From: Micromonospora tarensis
Lineage (GTDB): Bacteria; Actinomycetota; Actinomycetes; Mycobacteriales; Micromonosporaceae
Assembly: GCF_016803395.1 (NCBI RefSeq)
Contig: NZ_JAEVHL010000004.1
Coordinates: 1-64,000 of the forward strand
Direction: 5' to 3'
Length of the DNA: 64,000 nt
Shown: positions 47,088 to 55,439 of the stretch, in pieces
Layout: every line of letters starts with the position of its first letter
Numbering within the stretch: position 1 is the stretch's first letter
Translations under genes and position numbers: made by a program
The notes under the pieces: model-generated
Database searches by the model: none
What the model saw: the letters and a program-made list of their open reading frames with translations, nothing else
Told to the model about the DNA's origin: nothing

Positions 47088-47141
47088 GACCCCAGCTCGT
47101 ATGTCGTCGAGACGTCGGCGACCCGACCCGAAGGAAGAGAC

Positions 47142-47405
47142 GTGTCCTCCGAAGCTGAGTTCATAACGGCCGCGCTCCAGTTCCTCGACGAGATCGGCGC
47201 GGACACCTCCGAGGTGGAGGCCGACACCCACCTGTTCGACAGCAACGTGCTCGACTCGCTCGGGACGCTCGCCTTCCTCGACTTCCTCGAGCAGCAGCGC
47301 GGCAGCGACATCGACCTGGACCAACTCGACATGGATGAGATCGCCACGCTCCGCCGGGCGTACCGGTTCACCGGCGGCTACGAGCCGTCCGGCGTCGCAC
47401 AGTAG
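47142..47405 (+). CDS. Discrete acyl carrier protein
   Basis: The product is 87 aa. The attachment Ser lies in DSNVLDSLGTLAFLDFLE, and the protein is strongly acidic as expected. GTG start preceded by GAAGGAAGAG. The neighbours are the esterase upstream and ferredoxin downstream. It is the likely carrier for the acid activated by the ligase at 42185 and a possible substrate of the thioester reductase at 47711; oxidation by the P450 while bound is also possible. Confidence 0.88.
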   Translation: MSSEAEFITAALQFLDEIGADTSEVEADTHLFDSNVLDSLGTLAFLDFLEQQRGSDIDLDQLDMDEIATLRRAYRFTGGYEPSGVAQ

Positions 47406-47436
47406 TTGACCGCACGATTTCCAGAGGAGACAGCCA

Positions 47437-47670
47437 ATGCGGATGTGGATCGACCAGTCGAAGTGCCAGAACAGCGGCCTGTGCGAGGAGGAGGCTCCCG
47501 AACTGTTCGCGGTGGGCGGCGACTTCCTCGCCTACGTGCGCGAGGGTGACGAGGTCCTCGACCAGCCCGGCGGCGAGGCGAGCCAGGCCGAGGTGCCCGA
47601 TCACCTGGTGGGCCTCGCCGAGGACTGCGCGCGCGCCTGCCCGGCCAGCTGCATCCACCTGGTCGGCTAG
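47437..47670 (+). CDS. Small ferredoxin, probable 3Fe-4S type
   Basis: The product is 77 aa. Cysteines: DQSKCQNSGLCEEEAPELF, then ACARACPASCIHL-type cluster near the end. The pattern and size match P450-associated ferredoxins of actinomycetes. AGAGGAG precedes the ATG. It most likely passes electrons to the P450 at 39470, the only P450 in the window. No dedicated reductase gene is seen. Confidence 0.88.
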   Translation: MRMWIDQSKCQNSGLCEEEAPELFAVGGDFLAYVREGDEVLDQPGGEASQAEVPDHLVGLAEDCARACPASCIHLVG

Positions 47671-47710
47671 CCGTGGGTCGCCGGTGGCCGATCGCCGCTG
47701 GCGGGCGCCG

Positions 47711-48778
47711 GTGAGCCCCGCCCCGCCACTGTCGCTGGTCACGGGAGCAACCGGGTTCCTCGGCTCGGCGATCGTGGCGCGGCTGCTCCGCCAGGGCCAC
47801 TCGATCCGCTGCGTCGTCCGGGGGGAGACGGACGGCGACCGGGTCGGCCGGCTACGGGCCGCCCTGGGCGACCAGGTCGACGAGTGGTCCCGGATCGAGG
47901 TGGTCCCGGGCGACCTGTCGAGGAGCCGCTTGGGGCTGTCGGAGGCGGACTTCCGGTCTCTGGGTCGGGGTGTCAGCCACGTCGTCCACTGCGGTGCCCG
48001 GGTGAACATGACGCTGCCCTACGAGCCGCTGTACGACACGAACGTCCGGGCCACCGAGGATCTGCTCGACCTCGCGGCGGCGCTCCCGGCCTCGTTCGGC
48101 TACGTGGGCAGCCTCGCCGCGGTGGCCCGGGGCGTCGCGACCGAACCGTTCGAGCTGCTCGCCCCGGTGTCCGGCGGGTACGCGCAGAGCAAGTGGTCGG
48201 CGGACCGGCTGGTCAGCGTCGCCCACCAGGAGGGTCGGCTGGGCGCGGTCATCTTCCGGCCCGGCCGGGTCACCGCGGATTCCCGCACCGCCCGAGGCAA
48301 CCCGGACGACCTGCTGGAGATGCTGGTCCGTAGTTGTGTGCGGCTGACGGCGGCGCCCATCCTGCGGACCCGGGTACGACTCAGTCCGGTCGACTGGGTC
48401 AGCGAACTCATCGTGGCGCTGTCCGGGGCGCCGGTGAGCCATGGGCGCGCGTACCACCTGATCTCGGCCGAGACACTGCCCTGGACCGGCGTGGTGGCGG
48501 CCCTGCGCCGCGCCGGTCACCCCCTGACCGAACTGCCCTACCCGCAGTGGCGGGCGCTGGCCATCGCGCACAGCGGCGAGGATCCCGACGTGGCGAGGCT
48601 GGCCAGTGCGCTACCGCCGACCGAACTCACGCTCGACGACCGGAGCCTGCCCGGCCCGATCAACGCGCGGCGGACGCTGGGCGGGCGGTTTCCGGGGCTG
48701 CCGCCCGCGGAAAGCCTGCTCGACGGGACGATAGCGGCCTGGCAGGCCACCGGCAGGCTCCCCACGCCGCTGCCGTGA
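47711..48778 (+). CDS. Free-standing thioester reductase (TR/R domain, SDR family)
   Basis: The product is about 355 aa. NAD(P)-binding LVTGATGFLGSAIVARLL, VVPGDLSRSRLGLS, VVHCGARVNMTLPYEPLYDTNVRATEDLL, SGGYAQSKWSADRLV with the catalytic Tyr-x3-Lys, and FRPGRVTADSRTARGNPDDLLEM together match the reductase domains that end NRPS and carboxylate reductases, here as a separate protein. It should reduce a carrier-bound thioester to an aldehyde or alcohol. GTG 47711 is one start; an in-frame GTG at 47684 is also possible. It ends block C and converges on the integrase-like gene. Confidence 0.87.
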   Translation: MSPAPPLSLVTGATGFLGSAIVARLLRQGHSIRCVVRGETDGDRVGRLRAALGDQVDEWSRIEVVPGDLSRSRLGLSEADFRSLGRGVSHVVHCGARVNMTLPYEPLYDTNVRATEDLLDLAAALPASFGYVGSLAAVARGVATEPFELLAPVSGGYAQSKWSADRLVSVAHQEGRLGAVIFRPGRVTADSRTARGNPDDLLEMLVRSCVRLTAAPILRTRVRLSPVDWVSELIVALSGAPVSHGRAYHLISAETLPWTGVVAALRRAGHPLTELPYPQWRALAIAHSGEDPDVARLASALPPTELTLDDRSLPGPINARRTLGGRFPGLPPAESLLDGTIAAWQATGRLPTPLP

Positions 48779-48802
48779 GGACCAGCAACGCCGGCACGGT
48801 GC

Positions 48803-49303
48803 TCAGGCTCTCGGCCGCCGCTGGATGCGGGAGAGGCCGCGTTGCAGTCGCCAGGTGAAGGCGCGGATGTCAACTCCCGCGGCAACGAGGTCGGTCACCG
48901 AGTAGTGCGGCAGCTCGTCGAGCCGGTGGATCCAGCCGAGGCTCGCGCAGGTACGGGCGTACCGGTCGGTGACCGCCGCCGGCTCGGTGGCCGTACCGCC
49001 GTCCGGGAAGGGCGAGAAGACGTACGCCTCAGGATGCCGGTCGATGCCGAGGATGGCGGCTTGTGCGGCGCAGTGGGCCAGGTAGGCGCGCAGCAGCGGG
49101 ACGGTGCGTGGGTCGAGCGCGACCGGGTGCCGCCGGATCGTGAGCGTACCGGCGTCAAGGTCGACATGGGTCCAGCGCAGGTCGCACAGCTGCGCGGGGC
49201 CGGCTCCGGTGGTGAGGGCGAGCCAGACGAACAGTCCCCAGCCGGGGTCGTTCGACGCCTCCGTGACGATGGCCGCGGCCTGCTGGTGGGTGGGGGACGG
49301 CAT
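48803..49303 (-). CDS. Degenerate tyrosine recombinase-like protein
   Basis: The product is about 166 aa from ATG 49303. It resembles an integrase C-terminal domain: WLALTTGAGPAQLCDLRWTHVDLDAGTLTI and SVTDLVAAGVDIRAFTWRLQRG. The catalytic Arg of the TGLRxxEL motif is replaced (TGAGPAQL), HxLRH is not preserved, and no catalytic Tyr is seen. It is probably not a working recombinase; it could be a fossil or a repurposed DNA-binding protein. No att site or other mobile gene was found near it. The longer frame (to 49417) lacks a supporting ribosome binding site. Confidence 0.6.
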   Translation of the reverse strand: MPSPTHQQAAAIVTEASNDPGWGLFVWLALTTGAGPAQLCDLRWTHVDLDAGTLTIRRHPVALDPRTVPLLRAYLAHCAAQAAILGIDRHPEAYVFSPFPDGGTATEPAAVTDRYARTCASLGWIHRLDELPHYSVTDLVAAGVDIRAFTWRLQRGLSRIQRRPRA

Positions 49304-49462
49304 AGAGGCAATGTAGGCAGTGTGCGGCCCCGTTGAGGACACACCGCCGTGCGCACCTTGGCGCGCTACATCGTCCACACCGAGAGGGCTTGGCCGAACC
49401 GCAGGCGTTCGCGACATTTGTTCTCACTGCGGTTTCCGGATCAGACGAACGGGGCGAGCGTC

Positions 49463-50350
49463 ATGGCATTGCGGAACGAGCCGGGGGCCGTGGCGCCGGC
49501 CACTGACGTCATCGTGCTCCCCGGGGCCAGGTCGGCCCAGGGGATAGCCAGCGGAGCCGGTGACACCTTCTACTGCGGTGATCTGTTCCTCGGCCACATC
49601 TACCGGGGAGATCTTCGGCGCCGTACCGCCGAGTTGTTCATCGAGGTCCCGGCCGGGCGGCTGTCGATGGGGATGTGGGCCGATCTTCGGCACGGGTTGC
49701 TGTTCGTCGGCGGCGCTCTGGGGTGGGCGTACGTCTACGACCTGGATACCGGTGCGACGGTTGCCACCTACCAGCTCGGTACCGTGGGCGATCTGGCCAC
49801 CACGGTCGTCAACAAGGTCTTCGTCGCCGAGCGGGGTGCCTATTTCAGCGACTCCTCCAGCGCCGTCATCTATTTCGTGCCGATCGGCCCGGCCGGCGAG
49901 CTCGGACCGGCCAGCACGATCCCGGTGACCGGACCGGCGGCGGAGATCACTGGCGAGTTCAACCTGAACGGGATCATCGCGGCCGAGGCCGGAGAGCCGT
50001 TGATCATGTCGCACACGTCGAACGGCCGGCTCTACACCGTCGACCCGGCGACCGGTGCCAGCCGGCTGATCGAAGGCGTCGATGTGCCCGTGGCTGATGG
50101 CCTGGTGCTGGAGGGCAACCACCTGTGGGTGGTGCAGAACCGGATCCACCAGGTGTCCCGGGTGCGGCTGAGCCCCGACCTGTCCAGTGGGGTGGTCGAG
50201 GCGGTCATCACCCACGACGCCTTCCAGTTCCCGGCGACCGCCGCCCTCTTCGACGACTGCCTGGCGGTGCTCAACGCGAAGTCGGACACGGCGGAGACCG
50301 GAGACCCGCCGACGGCCGACGAGTACGAGGTCGTCATCGTCGAACGCTGA
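49463..50350 (+). CDS. SMP-30/gluconolactonase-like beta-propeller protein
   Basis: The product is about 295 aa. It consists of repeated four-stranded blades: DTFYCGDLFLGHIYRGDLRR, WADLRHGLLFVGGALGWAYVYDLDTGATV, EITGEFNLNGIIAAEAGEPLIMSHTSNGRLYTVDPATGASRLI, VLEGNHLWVVQNRIHQVSRV. The calcium-ligand Asn in FNLNGI and the Glu start suggest the SMP-30 fold. No signal peptide. It may be a lactonase or a non-enzymatic binding protein. It stands alone between the two blocks and its link to them is uncertain. Confidence 0.75.
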   Translation: MALRNEPGAVAPATDVIVLPGARSAQGIASGAGDTFYCGDLFLGHIYRGDLRRRTAELFIEVPAGRLSMGMWADLRHGLLFVGGALGWAYVYDLDTGATVATYQLGTVGDLATTVVNKVFVAERGAYFSDSSSAVIYFVPIGPAGELGPASTIPVTGPAAEITGEFNLNGIIAAEAGEPLIMSHTSNGRLYTVDPATGASRLIEGVDVPVADGLVLEGNHLWVVQNRIHQVSRVRLSPDLSSGVVEAVITHDAFQFPATAALFDDCLAVLNAKSDTAETGDPPTADEYEVVIVER

Positions 50351-50360
50351 GCGGTGCGGC

Positions 50361-50591
50361 TCAGCCGTGGTCGCGTCGCCGTTCGATCAGTCGGTCGATG
50401 TCGCGGACGGTGCCGGCGTCCTGGAGTTCGTCCTCGCTGATCTCCAGCCCGAACCGGTCGAGGAGGATCACGGACAGCTCCACGAGCGTGATCGAGTCGA
50501 AACCCGCGTCCTCGAGGCTGAGCTCGGGGTGCACGGCGGCCTCCTCCAGCCCCAGATCGTCGAGCAGGATGCTTCTAAGCTCCTCGTTCAC
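50361..50591 (-). CDS. Discrete acyl carrier protein paired with the FAAL
   Basis: The product is 76 aa, acidic, with the phosphopantetheine Ser in EDAGFDSITLVEL. Its ATG at 50591 lies inside the end of the FAAL gene (17-base overlap), so it is translationally coupled to it. In ramoplanin and enduracidin type clusters the FAAL loads a fatty acid onto a free ACP that is then acted on by acyl-CoA dehydrogenases; the same four genes are adjacent here. Confidence 0.9.
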   Translation of the reverse strand: MNEELRSILLDDLGLEEAAVHPELSLEDAGFDSITLVELSVILLDRFGLEISEDELQDAGTVRDIDRLIERRRDHG

Positions 50592-52286
50592 GGCGGCGTC
50601 CTTCCACGAGATCGGATTCGTCGTCGACGACGATCAGTGCGCCGCTGTGGTACCGGTCCCGACAGGTGCGGCGCTGGAGTTTTCCGCTCGTCGTCTTGGG
50701 CATGGTGCCGCGGCGCAGGAAGACGACGTCGTGCACGTGGATGTCGTGCTGTGCCGCGACGACGCGGCGCACCGCGGCGCGCAGTCCGCGGAGGTCAGTG
50801 GCCGCCTCCGGCCGGATCTCGGCGACGACGACGACCCGCTCCCGCTCGTCGACGTTGACACCGAACGCGACGACGTTGCCGGTCCGGACGGCGGGCACCT
50901 GTTCCTCGACTGTCAACTCAATGTCGCTCGGGTGGTGGTTACGGCCGTCGATGATGATGAGGTCCTTGAGCCGGCCGGCGACGAACAGGCAATTCCCGTG
51001 GAAGAAGCCGAGATCGCCGGTACGCAGCCAGCCGTCCTCGCCGTCGAGGGCGGCACCGAAGACCTCCGGCCGGTCGTCCGACCAGTAGCCGGCACAGACG
51101 TTGGCGCCGCGTACCCAGATCTCGCCGACGTCCTCCGGCCCCGCGGGCAGTCCGGTCGCCAGATCCACGATCCGTACCTCCTGGTCGACGGGGAGCCCGC
51201 AGCCCACCATGGCGACCCCGCGCGGGTCGCGTCCCCGATCCGCCGGACCCGCCCGGCGTGGAGGTCGGCACGGTCGAACGAGCGGACCGGGGGCTCCTGG
51301 TCGAGAGGAACGGTGGTCACCACGAACGTCGCCTCCGCGAGGCCGTAGACAGGGGTGTGGGCGGCGGGTCGGAATCCGTACGGTGCGAAGGCTTCGGTGA
51401 AGCGGGCCAGCGAGCGGGCCCGCACGGGCTCGGCGCCGTTGCCGGCGTAGACCAGCGGGGACAGGTCCAGTCCGGCGCGCTGCGCCGCGGGGACCCGGTC
51501 GACGCACATGTCGAAGCCGAAGTTGGGGCAGAGCATGTGGGTGGCGCGCCGGTCGCTGAGCAGCCGCAGCCAGCGCAGCGGCTCCCGGACGAAGGCCAGC
51601 GGGCTCATGTGCAGCACCGGAACCCCGGTCGCCAGCGGCAGGATCACCCCGAACACCAGGCCCAGGTCGTGGAAGAGCGGGCTCCAGCTCACGATCGTGG
51701 AGTGCTCGTCGAAGCGGAGACTGGTGCGGCTCTGACCCACCACCGCGGCCATGTTCCGGTGGGTGACCCGGACGCCCGCGGGGTGCCGTGTGGAGCCGGA
51801 GGTGTACTGGAGATACGCGGTCTCCGCCGGCTCGCACGGGGCCGGGGTCCACTGGATCGACGGGTCGGGCTCGATGTCGTCGGGGTGGATGATCCGTACC
51901 GTGGTCTCGTGGAACGACCGCGGTGCGAGCGCCACCGCGCACCCGCAGTCGTCCATGGCCAGCGCTATCCGGTCGTTGTGGCGATAGGGGCCGGGCGCGG
52001 ACAGCGGTACCGCGATCACCCCGGCGTAGAGGCAGGCGACGAAGCCGACGACGAAGTCCACGCCGGTCGGGCAGAGGATCGCGGCCCGGTCACCGGGCCG
52101 GGCGACCTGCCGCAGGCGCTCGCCGACGGCGCGGACCCGCGCGTCCAACTCCCCGTAGGTCAGGTTCCGGGCTCGTCCCCACGGCTCGGTCGAGTAGTCG
52201 ACGAACGTCATCGCCACCTGCTCGGGATGCGACTCGGCGCGCTGCCGGACGGCCGTGGTCCAGGCGGTCTCCGACCGGACCCTCAC
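50575..52286 (-). CDS. Fatty acyl-AMP ligase (FAAL), interrupted by an apparent frameshift
   Basis: The N-terminal frame (GTG 52286) has LQYTSGSTRHPAGVRVTHRN, the FAAL form of the ATP loop, WSPLFHDLGLVFGV and PVYGLAEATFVV, ending near 51230 at RRIGDATRAG. The other frame continues DPRGVAMVGCGLPVDQEV, WVRGANVCAGYW, WLRTGDLGFFHGNCLFVAGRLKDLIIIDGRNHHPSDIE and KTTSGKLQRR with the catalytic Lys. Joined length is about 570 aa, normal for FAAL. One base is missing at about 51226-51236. FAALs form acyl-AMP and pass it to an ACP, not to CoA. The start overlaps the ACAD stop (GTGA). Confidence 0.87.
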
Positions 52287-53464
52287 CGCTTGCTCCCTCC
52301 GGCGCCGCGGCGGCGTCCCGTCTCGAACATCTGGCTGGCGATGGTACGCAGCAGGATGTTCGACGTGCCCTCGTAGATCTGGCCGATCACGGCGTCCCGA
52401 TAGAACTTCTCGACCGGGTACGCGGTGCTGAAGCCGTTGCCGCCGAAGGTCTGTACGGCCTGCGACGCCGCCCGGGTGGCCACCTGGGAGGCCAGATACT
52501 TCGCCATGGCGCAGCGCGACAGCAGTTCGGGCGCGTGACCGCCCCGGTCGGCGAGCCGGGCCACGTCGTACACGAGCAGCCGCGCCGCTTCGATCTCGGT
52601 GGCCACCTGGGCGAGCGGAAGCTGCACGCCCTGGAAGGTGGCGATGGGTTGGCCGAACTGTTCGCGCTCCTCGGCGTACGCCACGGCCGCGTCGAGGGCG
52701 CCGGTGGCCAGGCCCACCATCTGCGCGCCGATACCGATCCGGCCGATGTTGAGGGTGTCGATGGCGATGTCGTAGCCGTCGCCCTCCTCCCCCAGCCGGT
52801 GGTCCCGGGGAACGCGTACGCCGTCGAAGTGCAGTTCACAGGTCGAGCTCGCCCTGATCCCCAGCTTCTCCTCGTTCGGTCCGACGACCAGCCCTGGTGT
52901 GTCACTCGGCACCAGGAAGGCCGTTATGCCGTAGACGCCGTGCTCGGGGGCGGCGTTGGCGAAGACGACGAAGAGGCCGGCCTCGCGGGCGTTGGTGGTC
53001 CAGATCTTCCGCCCTTCCAGCACGTAGTCTGTGCCGTCGCGGCGGGCCCGCGACCGCAGCGCGAACGCGTCGCTGCCGGATTCCGGTTCGGTCAGCGCGT
53101 AGCCGCCGACGACGTCACGGGCCAGCCGGGGCAGGTGGCGCTCCTGCTGGGCGGAGCTGCCCCACCTGATGAGGGCGGTGTTGACGAGCACGTTCTGTAC
53201 GTCGACGCAGACCGCCACCGCGGGATCGACCCGGGCGAGCTCGGCGATGGTCAGGGCGCTCATGAAGGTTGAGCCGCCGCCGCCGCCGAAGCGGTCCGGG
53301 ATCTGGATGCCCATCAGGCCCAGTGCGAAGAGTTCGTCGATCAGCTCGCGGGGCATCCGGGCCTCACGGTCCATCCGCTCCACCTGCGGCCGCAGTCGCT
53401 CGTCCGCCCATTTGCGGACGGTGCCGCGCAGTGCTTCCTCTTCGTCCAAGAACAAGGTTTCCAT
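52283..53464 (-). CDS. Acyl-CoA dehydrogenase-family flavoprotein 1
   Basis: The product is about 393 aa from ATG 53464. FAD and substrate motifs: YALTEPESGSDAFALRSRA, GRKIWTTNAREAGLFVVFA, EEKLGIRASSTCELHFDGVRVP, FGGNGFSTAYPVEKFYRDAVIGQIYEGTSNILLRTIA with the catalytic-base Glu in YEGTSN. The start is decided by family alignment; the open frame extends to 54127 but there only mirrors the next gene. In FAAL/ACP/ACAD cassettes these enzymes introduce double bonds into the ACP-bound fatty acid. Confidence 0.9.
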   Translation of the reverse strand: METLFLDEEEALRGTVRKWADERLRPQVERMDREARMPRELIDELFALGLMGIQIPDRFGGGGGSTFMSALTIAELARVDPAVAVCVDVQNVLVNTALIRWGSSAQQERHLPRLARDVVGGYALTEPESGSDAFALRSRARRDGTDYVLEGRKIWTTNAREAGLFVVFANAAPEHGVYGITAFLVPSDTPGLVVGPNEEKLGIRASSTCELHFDGVRVPRDHRLGEEGDGYDIAIDTLNIGRIGIGAQMVGLATGALDAAVAYAEEREQFGQPIATFQGVQLPLAQVATEIEAARLLVYDVARLADRGGHAPELLSRCAMAKYLASQVATRAASQAVQTFGGNGFSTAYPVEKFYRDAVIGQIYEGTSNILLRTIASQMFETGRRRGAGGSKR

Positions 53465-53475
53465 GACAGCGCCCC

Positions 53476-54615
53476 CTATTGGAATGCGGCGAGCCCCAGC
53501 ACGGACCGGGCCACCACCAGCTTGTGTATCTCGGTCGTCCCCTCCGCGATCGTCAGCGCCCGGGCGTCGCGGAAGTAGCGTTCGAGCGGGTAGTCCGGCG
53601 ACAGTCCGTTGGCGCCGTGGATCTGGATCGCCTCCGACGTGACCCGCACCGCCATCTCGGTGGCGTACGCCTTGGCCATCGACGCCTCCCGGTCGGACCG
53701 GTGACCCTGCTGCACCGAGGTCAGCGCGCGGTGGATGAGCAGGCGGGAGGCGTCGATCTCGGCGGACATGTGGAAGATCTTGTCCTGGATGAGCTGGAAC
53801 TCCCCGATCCGTCGGCCGAACTGGCGGCGTCGTCGGGCGTAGGACACCGAGGCCTCCAGCGCAGCGCGGGCGATCCCGAGCGAGACGACGGCAATCCGGC
53901 AACGCGCCCACTGCATCGTCCGGAAGATGAGTTGCAGGTTTCCCGGGGAGCCGGCCGGGCCGATGCAGTTCTCCCGTGGCACGCGGCAGTCCTCGAAGAC
54001 CATCTCCGAGGTCACGAACGCGGTGAGCCCGAGTTTGGGCAGGTCCCTGGTTCGGTAGGGCGACCGGGCGCGTTCGACGATGATCGGCCTGATCTCCTCC
54101 GATCCGTCCGCGCCGGCGACCCGGCACAGCACGATCGCGTAGTCGGAGATGTCGGCGTTGGAGATCCAGCGTTTCTGCCCGTTGATGACGTAGTCGTCGC
54201 CGTCGGGGACCGCCCGGGTCTCCAGCGCCGCGTTGTTCGAGCCGTGGTCGGGCTCGGTGGAAGCCAGGCAGCCGATGCCCTCGCCGCGCAGCAGCGCCGG
54301 CACGGCCCGGTCCCGCAGCTCGGCCGGGCCCGCCGCGGCGATGTACCGGGCGCAGGCGTACGAGATCATCAGGCAGCCCTCGAGCGAGGGGAACACCCGG
54401 GCCAGTTCCTCACTGGCCAGCGCCGCCGCCACCTCGTCCTGGGTGTCCTCCATCGGATAGCCGTGCCCGCGCAGCGTCTTGACGATTTCCGGCAGCCGGT
54501 CCAGTGGCAGCCGGTCGTCGCCGTGGCGGTCGCCGAGCGGCCGGATGTCCTCCTCCAGGCCCGCGCGCAACGAGGCCAGCTGGTCGTCCGACATCGACGC
54601 GTGCCCGTCACCCAT
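53476..54615 (-). CDS. Acyl-CoA dehydrogenase-family flavoprotein 2
   Basis: The product is 379 aa. Motifs: GCLASTEPDHGSNNAALETRA, GQKRWISNADISDYAIVLC, LPKLGLTAFVTSEMVFEDCRVP, IQIHGANGLSPDYPLERYFRDARALTIAEGTTEIHKLVVAR with the base Glu in AEGTTE. Its divergence from the neighbouring ACAD suggests two different desaturation steps rather than duplication. It lies 11 bases above the other ACAD gene in the block D operon, as with the ACAD pairs next to FAALs in lipopeptide clusters. Confidence 0.9.
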   Translation of the reverse strand: MGDGHASMSDDQLASLRAGLEEDIRPLGDRHGDDRLPLDRLPEIVKTLRGHGYPMEDTQDEVAAALASEELARVFPSLEGCLMISYACARYIAAAGPAELRDRAVPALLRGEGIGCLASTEPDHGSNNAALETRAVPDGDDYVINGQKRWISNADISDYAIVLCRVAGADGSEEIRPIIVERARSPYRTRDLPKLGLTAFVTSEMVFEDCRVPRENCIGPAGSPGNLQLIFRTMQWARCRIAVVSLGIARAALEASVSYARRRRQFGRRIGEFQLIQDKIFHMSAEIDASRLLIHRALTSVQQGHRSDREASMAKAYATEMAVRVTSEAIQIHGANGLSPDYPLERYFRDARALTIAEGTTEIHKLVVARSVLGLAAFQ

Positions 54616-54632
54616 GATGGCGACCCCTTCTC

Positions 54633-55433
54633 TCAGAGTGTCCCGTCGTCGTCTCGGAGCGCCCCCTCCAGGCGCTTGAGTTCGGCGGACACGGCTTCGG
54701 CGAACAGGCCCGGCGACGAGTCGAGGAAGAAGTGGCCACCGGGCAGGGTGGTGGCCGAGAACTCAGCCGTCGTCTGCTCGCCCCAGGCCTCCAGCGCGGG
54801 TAACGGCACCGTCCAGTCCTCGCTGCCGCCGAAGGCCGCGATCGGGCAGTCGAGTGGGCTGCCCCGCTCGTGTGCGTAGGTCTCGTCCAGGCCCAGATCC
54901 GCCCGGAGGACGGGGAGCATCACATCGACCAGTTCCTCGTCGTCGAGCAGGTCGTTGTGCCGGCCGGCCAGCCGGTGCAGCCCGTCGACCAGCTCGGCCC
55001 GGGACAGCTCGTGCAGCGGGGTCCGCTCCGACCGCAGGTGCGGAGCCCGGGCCGCGGCGGCGAACAGAGCCGTCGGCCCGGGCCATCCCCGCCGGGCGAA
55101 CTCGCGCCCGGTCTCGAAGCCGATCAACGCGCCCACGCTGTAGCCGAGCAGGACGAACGGTCGGGGAACCCGCTCGGCGATGACGTCGGTGAGCTGGTCG
55201 ACGAGCGGCTCCAGGCGGGTCATCGGTGTCTCCCCGAGCCGGCGGCCATGCCCGGGCAGCTCGATGGCGCACACCTCGACGTCGCCGGGGAGATCCGCCG
55301 CCAGCCGCCGGAAGACCGACGCCCTCCCGCCGGAATAGGGCAGGCAGACCAGTCGCAGGCCGGCATCCGGTTTCGGACGTGGGTACTGGATCCAGCGCTG
55401 GCGATGCGGATTCCGTTCCGGTGTCTCCGGCAT
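54633..55433 (-). CDS. Type II thioesterase
   Basis: The product is 266 aa. VCLPYSGGRASVFRRLA, nucleophile Ser in LLGYSVGALIGFE, AAARAPHLRSERTPLHEL, Asp in GGSEDWTVPLPALEAW, His in PGGHFFLDS. This is the classical editing thioesterase of NRPS/PKS systems, removing stalled acyl groups from carriers. It follows the NRPS gene by 6 bases in the block D operon. Confidence 0.92.
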   Translation of the reverse strand: MPETPERNPHRQRWIQYPRPKPDAGLRLVCLPYSGGRASVFRRLAADLPGDVEVCAIELPGHGRRLGETPMTRLEPLVDQLTDVIAERVPRPFVLLGYSVGALIGFETGREFARRGWPGPTALFAAAARAPHLRSERTPLHELSRAELVDGLHRLAGRHNDLLDDEELVDVMLPVLRADLGLDETYAHERGSPLDCPIAAFGGSEDWTVPLPALEAWGEQTTAEFSATTLPGGHFFLDSSPGLFAEAVSAELKRLEGALRDDDGTL

Positions 55434-55439
55434 GGGACC

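Noticed and set aside
53465-54127. Upstream extension of the first acyl-CoA dehydrogenase frame
   Set aside because: The extra 221 residues mirror the other acyl-CoA dehydrogenase gene in another frame; family alignment puts the start at 53464.
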